DNA of 15,170 nt, taken from contig CAISDR010000457.1 in the NCBI GenBank assembly GCA_903884125.1, forward strand, positions 1-15,170, read 5' to 3'. This DNA is from an uncultured bacterium (GTDB lineage Bacteria; Pseudomonadota; Alphaproteobacteria; CAISDR01). The translations under genes and the position numbers were made by a program. The notes under the pieces were generated by a model. It was not told the DNA's origin. It ran no database searches and saw nothing but the letters and a program-made list of their open reading frames with translations. Shown in pieces: positions 1 to 7,013 of this stretch (the first letter of the stretch is position 1; every line of letters begins with the position of its first letter).

Positions 1-973
1 CCGACAGGCCCGCATGGGCCGCATAGCCCAGACGTCGTGCCATTTCGGTCTGCACATCAAAGGTAAGACGTTCTTCGGCCCGACCAGTCAACAGATGCAG
101 GTGAACCCGCACGGTCCATAGAAAGGCTTCAGCTTTTTCAAATTTGCGCCATTCTTCCGGTGTCAACAGGCCAACCTTTATCAAGTCTTTGGCACTGTCC
201 AGCCGGAACAGATATTTACCGATCCAGTAGAGGCTTTCCAGATCGCGCAGACCGCCTTTGCCATCCTTGACCTGTGGTTCGACCAGATAGCGGCTTTCAC
301 CCATGCGGCGATGACGGTTTTCCCGTTCGGATAATTTGGCTTCGATAAAATCAAGTCCGGGCGGTGTGGCGATTTCCGCCCAGTAGCGCTGCCGCAGATC
401 TTCATAAAGATCTACGTCGCCCCAAAGCAGACGCCCTTCAAGCGTGGCGGTCCGGATCGTCATGTCGGCTTTGGCCTGACGGATCGCTTCGTCTATCGAA
501 CGACTCGCATGACCAACTTTAAGCCCCAGATCCCAGAGCACATAAAGGATCGTTTCAACAACACTTTCACCCCAGGGAGTCTGTTTGTACGGCAGCAGGA
601 AAAGAATATCGATATCGGAACCTGGTGCCAGACGCCCGCGACCGAATCCGCCGACAGCGAGAATGCTCAGCCGTTCGGAACGGGTCGGGTTGGTAGCACG
701 ATGAACCTGACCCGTGATGTGATCAGCAAGGGATACGATCAGATCATCCATGAACCGGGCGAATGCCTGTGCGGCCTGAATGCCGGTTTCGCCCGCCGCC
801 ACCCGCTCTGCAATCGCCTCACGTGCCTCGGCCAATAACGGCTTGATCGCGGCCAGCATCACCGGCCGCGCATTGCCATCCAGTGCAGCAAGGGATGCAG
901 CCAGCCCGGCCGCATTCGGCAACGGCCGGCTTTTATTCCCCTTCAGGTGATTTTCGGCTGGATCGGCTGACAT
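1..973 (-). CDS. glnD: [Protein-PII] uridylyltransferase / uridylyl-removing enzyme, N-terminal part (runs off the left edge)
   Basis: GlnD senses glutamine in the cytoplasm and adds or removes UMP on PII proteins (GlnB/GlnK), which sets glutamine synthetase activity and nitrogen-regulated transcription. About 324 N-terminal codons lie in the window; full-length family members have roughly 900 or more residues, so the HD and ACT domains are off the left edge. The nucleotidyltransferase signature is clear at residues 108-125: GGFGRG followed by SDIDILF, with D120 and D122 as the expected metal-binding aspartates. The later stretch VEPQVKDGKGGLRDL is also typical of GlnD. The ATG at 973-971 is the only good start before the catalytic domain, but no clear Shine-Dalgarno sequence precedes it. 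The gene follows mutS on the same strand after 87 bases and may be read through from it. Family assignment is firm; the missing part is unseen. Confidence 0.95.
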   Translation of the reverse strand, partial: MSADPAENHLKGNKSRPLPNAAGLAASLAALDGNARPVMLAAIKPLLAEAREAIAERVAAGETGIQAAQAFARFMDDLIVSLADHITGQVHRATNPTRSERLSILAVGGFGRGRLAPGSDIDILFLLPYKQTPWGESVVETILYVLWDLGLKVGHASRSIDEAIRQAKADMTIRTATLEGRLLWGDVDLYEDLRQRYWAEIATPPGLDFIEAKLSERENRHRRMGESRYLVEPQVKDGKGGLRDLESLYWIGKYLFRLDSAKDLIKVGLLTPEEWRKFEKAEAFLWTVRVHLHLLTGRAEERLTFDVQTEMARRLGYAAHAGLS

Positions 974-1060
974 AGGGTTGAAACTCTATTAGCTGGCGTT
1001 GGTGCAATTGGACGGCGAAGCGACCTTACAACACTAAGTGGGTTGGGTGAACCCGATGGT

Positions 1061-3748
1061 TTAATTCAATAATTTGCGAAGATTATATAATGCTTCCAAT
1101 GCTTCGCGTGGTGACAGGGTGTCAGGGTCGACAGCCTTGAGGGCTGTTTCGACCTGACTTGGCCCTGGCCGCACGGCCTGGGGTGCACTGGCCGCAAACA
1201 AAGGAAGTTCATCCATAAGCGTATTGGAACGTCGTGCACTGTCGCCCGCTTCCAGCGCCTTCAGCACTTCGCTGGCGCGGGCTATCACCACAGCGGGAAG
1301 CCCCGCCAGCTGCGCCACATGGATACCATAGGACCGGTCGGCGGTCCCCCTGGCCACTTCATGTAGGAATACCACCTCACCATTCCAGTCGCGCACGCGC
1401 ATCGTATGGTTGGCCAGCCGTGACAATCGGGCCGAAAGTGCGGTGAGTTCGTGATAGTGGGTTGCAAACAGTGCACGGCATTTATTGACATCATGCAGAT
1501 GTTCAACCACGGCCCATGCAATCGACAGGCCGTCAAACGTTGCAGTTCCGCGACCGATTTCATCGAGGATGACCAGCGCGCGCGGTCCTGCCTGGGTCAG
1601 GATGGCGGCAGTCTCAACCATCTCAACCATAAAGGTTGATCGTCCGCGTGCCAGATCATCTGCGGCACCGACACGGGAAAACAGCCGGTCGACGACACCG
1701 ATGCGCGCGGCACCGGCCGGTACGTGGCTGCCGATCTGGGCCAGGATGGCAATCAGCGCATTCTGGCGCAGAAACGTTGATTTACCGGCCATATTGGGGC
1801 CGGTCAGCAGCCAAAGCGGTCTGGCGTCACCACCACTTGCGCTCAGATCACAGTCATTGGCGACAAAGATGGCACTCGCCTGCCGCTTAAGTGCTGCTTC
1901 AACAACCGGATGACGTCCGGCATCGATCCGAAAATCCAGCGACCGGTCAACACCGGGCCGCACCCAGTTCAGATCAGCCGAAAGATCGGATAATGCTGCG
2001 GCCACATCCAGTGCGGCGATGGCTTCTGACGCGCGCAGAATTGATGGCCCGGCAGCAACAGCCTGCTGGCACAATTGGGCGAACAATTCTTTTTCCAGCA
2101 CCAGCATCTGTTCGCCGGCCCGTTCGATCCGTCCGGCAAGATCGGACAGGGCGGTGGTGGTAAACCGCACCGCACCCGCCATGGTCTGGCGGTGAATGAA
2201 GTTTTCCTTGAATGGTGGCGCCATCAGCTTGTCGGCGTGGGCGGCCGTCACTTCGATGTGATACCCCAGAATATTATTGTGCCGGATTTTCAGACTAGCG
2301 ATCTGGGTTGTGTCCTTCAGCTCGCGTTCGAGCTGCGCCAGAACCCGCCTGCCTTCTTCGGCCAGAACACGCAGTTCATCAAGACCGGCATGAAACCCCT
2401 TGGCGATAAAGCCACCATCGCGGATCAAGGCCGGTGGTTCGGGCACCAGACCCTGGCTCAACTGATCAACCAAAGCCCGGTCCCGGCCCAGACAGTCCAG
2501 TGCCAGAGTGATGCCTGTGGGCAACTGGTCAAGTCCCGGCCCCTGCCCCACCAACGATGGAAACCGCGCGCCCTGATTAAGCCCATCGCGCAACGCCGCC
2601 AGATCACGCGGACCACCGCGATCCAGAGACAGGCGCATCAAGGCCCGTTCAAGATCGGGCACACGTTTCAACGCTTCACGTAAATTCTCTCGCCGGTCGG
2701 GAAACCGGCAGAAGAAATCGACCATATCCAGACGTCGCGCAATCGCATCGGGATCAATCAGGGGGGCCGCCAGATGTGACCGCAGGCACCGCCCGCCCGC
2801 CCCGGTTATTGTACGGTCAATTGTTGCCAGCAATGATCCGTTTCGCTCGCCCGCCAGCGTGTGGGTCAACTCCAGATTTCGACGGGTCGGGCCATCAATG
2901 GCCATGACATCGCCGGCGACCTGCCGTCTGGGCGGCATAAGACACGGCAGCGCGCCCTTCTGCGTCAGATCGATATAGTCCAGCAGGGCACCCAGTGCAG
3001 ACAGTTCAGGACGTTCAAAACGCCCAAAGCCATCAAGGGTTGAAACCCGGAACACCTGTGCCAGACGGCGTTCAGCCATGCCGGAATCAAATTTCTGCGC
3101 GGGCAGCATCGAGACCACACAACTAAGGCCGGCTTCCTCCATGGCCTTGCGCAGAATGGCTTCATCGCCCTGACGGTCGCTGACCAGAATTTCAGCGGGC
3201 TGAATCTGTGCAAAGCAGGTCGCAAGCCGTGCAGGTGCCACAGATTCCACCACCATGGCCCCGGTCGAAAGGTCTGCATAGGCCAGGGCGAAATCAACAC
3301 CGGATCGCGGTGTGGCCAATGCACACAGCCACTGGTTGGCCCGTGCCTCCAGCAGGCTGTCCTCGGTCAGCGTACCCGCGGTGACAAGGCGTACCACTGC
3401 CCGGCGCACCACGGATTTCGATCCGCGCTTTTTTGCCTCGGCAGGATCTTCGGTCTGTTCACAGATGGCAACCTTGACCCCTGACCGGATCAGACGTTCC
3501 AGATAGGCTTCGGCCGCATGAACCGGCACCCCGCACATGGGAATGTCCTGTCCCAGATGTTTGCCCCGCTTGGTCAGCGCAATGTCCAGAATGGCTGATG
3601 CCGTAACGGCGTCATCAAAGAACAATTCGTAAAAATCGCCCATGCGATAAAAAAGCAGATAACCCGGATTTGCCTGTTTAATCTCGTGATACTGGGCCAT
3701 CATCGGGGTGGCGGCATCGGAACTGGGTGCGGGGGATGCGGCTTGCAT
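1061..3748 (-). CDS. mutS: DNA mismatch repair ATPase MutS
   Basis: MutS binds mismatches and small loops in newly replicated DNA and, with ATP, recruits MutL to start repair. The protein is 895 residues, normal for the family. The mismatch-recognition motif F39-Y40-E41 lies in MGDFYELF. The core and clamp domains fill the middle. The C-terminal ATPase has Walker A GPNMAGKST at 650-658, Walker B VILDEIGRGT with D729/E730, and the ATHYHEL histidine near 764. The extreme C-terminus (SPREALEALYNLRKLL) looks like the oligomerisation helix. The frame stays open for another 310 codons upstream, but that part is antisense to maeB, so the ATG at 3748-3746 is chosen. A TTG six codons earlier with a weak AAGG before it is an alternative start. 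The gene is divergent from maeB, and glnD follows on the same strand. Walker A has Ala where E. coli MutS has Gly. Confidence 0.97.
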   Translation of the reverse strand: MQAASPAPSSDAATPMMAQYHEIKQANPGYLLFYRMGDFYELFFDDAVTASAILDIALTKRGKHLGQDIPMCGVPVHAAEAYLERLIRSGVKVAICEQTEDPAEAKKRGSKSVVRRAVVRLVTAGTLTEDSLLEARANQWLCALATPRSGVDFALAYADLSTGAMVVESVAPARLATCFAQIQPAEILVSDRQGDEAILRKAMEEAGLSCVVSMLPAQKFDSGMAERRLAQVFRVSTLDGFGRFERPELSALGALLDYIDLTQKGALPCLMPPRRQVAGDVMAIDGPTRRNLELTHTLAGERNGSLLATIDRTITGAGGRCLRSHLAAPLIDPDAIARRLDMVDFFCRFPDRRENLREALKRVPDLERALMRLSLDRGGPRDLAALRDGLNQGARFPSLVGQGPGLDQLPTGITLALDCLGRDRALVDQLSQGLVPEPPALIRDGGFIAKGFHAGLDELRVLAEEGRRVLAQLERELKDTTQIASLKIRHNNILGYHIEVTAAHADKLMAPPFKENFIHRQTMAGAVRFTTTALSDLAGRIERAGEQMLVLEKELFAQLCQQAVAAGPSILRASEAIAALDVAAALSDLSADLNWVRPGVDRSLDFRIDAGRHPVVEAALKRQASAIFVANDCDLSASGGDARPLWLLTGPNMAGKSTFLRQNALIAILAQIGSHVPAGAARIGVVDRLFSRVGAADDLARGRSTFMVEMVETAAILTQAGPRALVILDEIGRGTATFDGLSIAWAVVEHLHDVNKCRALFATHYHELTALSARLSRLANHTMRVRDWNGEVVFLHEVARGTADRSYGIHVAQLAGLPAVVIARASEVLKALEAGDSARRSNTLMDELPLFAASAPQAVRPGPSQVETALKAVDPDTLSPREALEALYNLRKLLN

Positions 3749-3882
3749 AGGGTGGTGCGTCAATTGGCCTTGTGAATTTTCTGGCTGCGACCATAACGTC
3801 ACCGGCCGGAATAAAACAGGATTTTGGAACCCGAAATCCATTTCAGCCGCCTGATCCCTGGAAACCCGCCTGAAACTAGGGC

Positions 3883-3910
3883 TTGGGGTCCAGGCCAAGG
3901 ACGGTTTAAT
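3883..3910 (+). promoter_or_regulatory. Possible sigma-70-type promoter of maeB
   Basis: TTGGGG at 3883-3888 and TTTAAT at 3905-3910 are separated by 16 bases. The -10 box matches five of six consensus positions and the -35 box only three. Transcription would start near 3917, giving a leader of about 30 bases before the maeB ATG. The site lies in the 198-base region divergent from mutS. This is a tentative call from pattern alone. Confidence 0.3.
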
Positions 3911-3946
3911 GTCGCCGCAAATCACAAGATTTCGAGGATGCGCTTT

Positions 3947-6214
3947 ATGGCCGACAATCGACCCCATGTAACCGACGAAGAAGCCTTGCGCTTCCATTCC
4001 CAGGGCCGTCCGGGCAAGCTGGAAATCGTCGCGACCAAACCTATGCGTACCCAGCGTGACCTGTCGCTGGCCTATAGCCCGGGGGTTGCCGTTCCGGTGC
4101 TGGCCATCGCCAAGAACCCGGATCTTGCCTATGACTATACCGCCAAGGGCAATCTGGTCGCCGTTATATCCAATGGCACAGCCATTCTGGGTCTGGGCGA
4201 TCTGGGGGCTTTGGCATCCAAGCCGGTGATGGAAGGCAAGGCGGTTTTGTTCAAACGCTTTGCTGACGTTGATTCCATTGATATTGAAGTCGATACCACA
4301 GATGTCGACGCCTTCATAAATTCGGTGCGCTATCTGGGGCCGACCTTTGGCGGCATCAATCTGGAAGATATCAAGGCACCCGACTGTTTCATCATCGAAC
4401 AGGCCCTGCGCGAGATGATGTCGATCCCGGTCTTTCACGATGACCAGCACGGAACTGCGATCATTGCTGCTGCCGGTCTGATCAATGCACTGGATTTGAC
4501 CGGTCGGCGGATCGAGGATGTGAAACTGGTGATCAACGGCGCGGGTTCGGCGGGCATTGCCTGTGTGGAACTGGTCAAGCGTCTGGGCGTGCGCCCGGAA
4601 AATGCCATTCTGTGCGACACCAAGGGCGTGGTTTATGCAGGCCGCAAGGAAGGCATGAACCAGTGGAAGTCTGCGCATGCCGTTGTCACCGACAAGCGGT
4701 CGCTGGCCGAAGCCATGGATGGCGCGGATGCGTTTTTCGGCCTGTCGGTCAAAGGGGCGGTTGATGCGGCCATGGTTGCATCCATGGCGAAAAACCCGAT
4801 CATTTTTGCCATGGCCAATCCCGATCCGGAAGTAACCCCTGAAGAGGTGGCGGCGATCCGGTCAGATGCGATTGTTGCCACCGGCCGGTCGGATTATCCC
4901 AACCAGGTCAATAATGTTCTGGGTTTTCCCTATATTTTCCGGGGCGCGCTGGATGTGCGCGCCAGCACCATCAATGATGAAATGAAAGTGGCTGCGGCCC
5001 ACGCGCTGGCCATGCTGGCGCGTGAGGATGTACCGGACGAGGTAGCTGCTGCCTATTCAGGTGAACGGCCCCAATATGGTCCGCGCTATATCATCCCGGT
5101 CCCTTTTGACCCGCGCCTGATCTGGACCGTGCCGCCTGCGGTGGCGAAAGCTGCGATGGAAACCGGGGTTGCGCGTAAGCCGATTGTGGATATGCCAGCC
5201 TATATTGCTGAACTGGCCGTGCGGCTCAATCCGACGGCGGCGTCGCTTCAGGCCATATTCGAAGCTATTCGTAACGGCACCCGCAAGCGGATCGTGTTTG
5301 CCGAAGGGGAAGAGGAAACAACCATTCGAGCAGCACTGCAATTCCGTGATGAAGGACTGGGACAACCCATTCTGATAGGCCGCGAGGAGCGTATTGCAGC
5401 GGTCATGGAAAGTGCAGGGCTTCATCCTGACGTGCCATTGGAAATTCACAATGCACGCACGTCCACCCGCAATGCCGAATATACCGATATGGTCTATCGG
5501 CGTCTGCAACGGCGCGGCTATCTGCACCGCGACTGCCTGCGCATGATCAATCAGGACCGCAATGTGTTCGGTGCTGCCATGGTCGCAGCAGGCCATGCCG
5601 ACGGCATGGTCACGGGCCTGACCCGGCCATATTCGGTGGCGCTTGAAGAAGTGCGCCGGGTACTGGACCCCAAGCCGGGTAACCGGCTGATCGGGGTATC
5701 GATCATCATCGCACGCGGGCGTACCGTGCTGGTGGCGGACACCAACGTCCATGAAATGCCGACTGCCGAAGAAATTGCTGATATTGCCGTACTGGCTGCC
5801 AAGGTATCCCGGCGTCTGGGCCAGGAACCGCGTGTTGCACTTCTGGCCTATTCCACTTTTGGCAATCCGATGAGCGAAAGATCCGAGCGCCTGCGCGAGG
5901 CAAAGACGCTGCTGGATGCGCGCAAGGTCGATTTTGAATATGACGGCGAAATGTCAGCGGATGTGGCGCTGAACCGCGACGTGATGAAGCTATATCCGTT
6001 TTCCAAATTGCAGGAACCGGCCAATGTGCTGATCATGCCTGCCATCCATTCGGCAAACATTTCAACCAAGCTATTGCAGGAACTTGGCGGATCGCTGGTG
6101 ATCGGGCCATTGCTGGTTGGTCTGTCAAAACCCGTGCAGATTGTGCCCATGGGCGCAAGTGTCAGCGACATCGTTCAGATTGCCGCATTCTCAGCCTATG
6201 AACTGACAGTTTAG
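3947..6214 (+). CDS. maeB: Malic enzyme with C-terminal phosphotransacetylase-like domain (MaeB type)
   Basis: This enzyme oxidatively decarboxylates malate to pyruvate with reduction of NAD(P)+ in the cytoplasm, linking the TCA cycle to pyruvate and NADPH supply. The product is 755 residues, close to E. coli MaeB (759). Residues 1-430 are the malic enzyme part: Y43 in AYSPGV and K98 in MEGKAVLF are the expected catalytic residues, NLED (138-141) and HDDQHG (164-169) carry the metal ligands, and GAGSAGIAC (198-206) is the dinucleotide-binding turn. Residues of about 430-755 form the phosphotransacetylase-like domain, which in this family is regulatory (acetyl-CoA response) rather than a proven enzyme. 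The frame is open from 3824, but the ATG at 3947 has GAGG nine bases upstream and gives the usual N-terminus; an ATG at 3938 abuts the GAGG and is less likely. NADP versus NAD preference cannot be read with confidence. Confidence 0.95.
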   Translation: MADNRPHVTDEEALRFHSQGRPGKLEIVATKPMRTQRDLSLAYSPGVAVPVLAIAKNPDLAYDYTAKGNLVAVISNGTAILGLGDLGALASKPVMEGKAVLFKRFADVDSIDIEVDTTDVDAFINSVRYLGPTFGGINLEDIKAPDCFIIEQALREMMSIPVFHDDQHGTAIIAAAGLINALDLTGRRIEDVKLVINGAGSAGIACVELVKRLGVRPENAILCDTKGVVYAGRKEGMNQWKSAHAVVTDKRSLAEAMDGADAFFGLSVKGAVDAAMVASMAKNPIIFAMANPDPEVTPEEVAAIRSDAIVATGRSDYPNQVNNVLGFPYIFRGALDVRASTINDEMKVAAAHALAMLAREDVPDEVAAAYSGERPQYGPRYIIPVPFDPRLIWTVPPAVAKAAMETGVARKPIVDMPAYIAELAVRLNPTAASLQAIFEAIRNGTRKRIVFAEGEEETTIRAALQFRDEGLGQPILIGREERIAAVMESAGLHPDVPLEIHNARTSTRNAEYTDMVYRRLQRRGYLHRDCLRMINQDRNVFGAAMVAAGHADGMVTGLTRPYSVALEEVRRVLDPKPGNRLIGVSIIIARGRTVLVADTNVHEMPTAEEIADIAVLAAKVSRRLGQEPRVALLAYSTFGNPMSERSERLREAKTLLDARKVDFEYDGEMSADVALNRDVMKLYPFSKLQEPANVLIMPAIHSANISTKLLQELGGSLVIGPLLVGLSKPVQIVPMGASVSDIVQIAAFSAYELTV

Positions 6215-6228
6215 ATTTTAGTGGGCAA

Positions 6229-6254
6229 CGCGAGGCGCGGTTTTACGCCTCGCG
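6229..6254. terminator. 9-bp perfect hairpin between convergent genes, possible bidirectional terminator
   Basis: CGCGAGGCG (6229-6237) and CGCCTCGCG (6246-6254) pair perfectly around an 8-base loop. The hairpin lies 15 bases after the maeB stop codon, and the stop codon of the opposing small gene (6243-6245) falls in its loop. Neither side has a real U-tract, so it may act as a weak terminator or an RNA 3'-end stabiliser rather than a classical intrinsic terminator. Confidence 0.45.
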
Positions 6255-6758
6255 GCGGCGGGATGAAAACGCAATCACATTGCTGTTTATGGCAACAGAC
6301 GCATCCTGCGCAGCCAGTGCGATGGTTGGTACCCGCAAAAACTGATGCACAGATTCGGGCATGGGCGCACCTGCAGCGGCAATGGCCCATGCCTGTTCCG
6401 GTGCCACGGCATGGAATATCGGTGTATGTCCCGACCGATGCCGGTTGATTTCAAACAGCATACGGCCATTTCCATCATCGGCGGTCAGCAATACCCAGGT
6501 GTTTTTGAAATCCGGGCCATAGCCCATCTGGTCAAGCAGCTGGCGGCGCAGGGTGCGCACGGGCAGCCAGTCGGACTCTACAATTGCCCCGGTGAAACGA
6601 CGCAGGTCGATCAGTTCCGGATAGATGGCACGGCGCGGGTTTTCAAGCAGGGTCTGATACCAGGCCCGCGCCAGATCCCGCGAGGGCACGGCACCGGAAA
6701 TTCTGGAAACAAAAATTTCCTCGGCATCACAGATCAGTAACTGTAAATTTGCCCGCAT
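6243..6758 (-). CDS. Conserved-looking hypothetical protein, possibly STAS/SpoIIAA-like fold
   Basis: I do not recognise this 171-residue protein with certainty. It has no signal peptide or membrane segment, so it is probably cytoplasmic. Its opening pattern (a strand near 6-10, ISGAV at 20-24, a helix at about 27-40, then LIDLRRFTG at 49-57) resembles small STAS/SpoIIAA-like proteins of alphaproteobacteria, in which a strand with a conserved Asp is followed by a helix. The segment around 118-130 (VAPEQAWAIAAAG) would fit the last helix of such a fold. The C-terminus is basic (SRRREA). The ATG at 6758 is preferred; an upstream in-frame ATG at 6857 lacks a ribosome binding site and would add 33 residues without obvious homology. 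The gene is convergent with maeB and appears to have its own strong promoter near 6915-6943. The fold is an inference and no function is claimed. Confidence 0.7.
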   Translation of the reverse strand: MRANLQLLICDAEEIFVSRISGAVPSRDLARAWYQTLLENPRRAIYPELIDLRRFTGAIVESDWLPVRTLRRQLLDQMGYGPDFKNTWVLLTADDGNGRMLFEINRHRSGHTPIFHAVAPEQAWAIAAAGAPMPESVHQFLRVPTIALAAQDASVAINSNVIAFSSRRREA

Positions 6759-6841
6759 GGACGACCTACGCCCCCTAACAAGGATGCTACCTAAACAGCC
6801 AGGCCGGTCGGGATAAGGCAGACTTACAAAAGCATTTCCAA

Positions 6842-6883
6842 ACGGTGCCTGACCCATTGTTTAAATGAGTTTTTGGGCACCGT
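6842..6883. repeat. 8-base perfect inverted repeat with 26-base spacer
   Basis: ACGGTGCC (6842-6849) is the exact reverse complement of GGCACCGT (6876-6883). The spacer contains a smaller CATT/AATG pairing. On the minus strand the second arm is followed by TTTGG. It lies about 25 bases downstream of the predicted promoter at 6915-6943 and 84 bases before the start of the small gene ending at 6243. It could be a leader hairpin of that gene, a regulator-binding site, or a terminator for the amidohydrolase transcript coming from 7014. Confidence 0.5.
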
Positions 6884-6914
6884 CTAATGATTTTATTTCT
6901 ATTTTTAGAACAAA

Positions 6915-6943
6915 ATTATATATTTACATCTCAAAGATTGCAA
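6915..6943 (-). promoter_or_regulatory. Near-consensus sigma-70-type promoter
   Basis: On the minus strand TTGCAA (6943-6938) and a perfect TATAAT (6920-6915) are separated by exactly 17 bases, inside a strongly AT-rich stretch of about 60 bases in an otherwise GC-rich region. Transcription would start near 6908 and run toward the small gene at 6243-6758, giving a leader of about 150 bases that includes the inverted repeat at 6842-6883. It is the best promoter match I saw in the window. Confidence 0.6.
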
Positions 6944-7013
6944 TTTTTTGTTGGCCAGCGTGTCAATTTCAACATTCGATATCAGTGATAAGTTGCTAAA
7001 TTCATGGACATTT

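Noticed and set aside
1040..1054. Short GGGTT/AACCC hairpin between mutS and glnD as a terminator
   Set aside because: Only five base pairs with no U-tract on either strand; read-through from mutS into glnD is as likely.
1790..1801. Ala for Gly in the MutS Walker A motif (GPNMAGKST)
   Set aside because: The essential Gly-Lys-Ser/Thr is intact, and I recall the Ala version as common in alphaproteobacterial MutS, so it is not a sign of inactivation.
2075..2683. Plus-strand open frame of 202 codons inside mutS
   Set aside because: It is fully antisense to the conserved MutS core and has no ribosome binding site or recognisable motif.
3749..4678. Open 310-codon extension of the mutS frame upstream of its ATG
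   Set aside because: It is antisense to the conserved maeB coding region, and no MutS has such an N-terminus. It is a shadow of GC-rich codon use.
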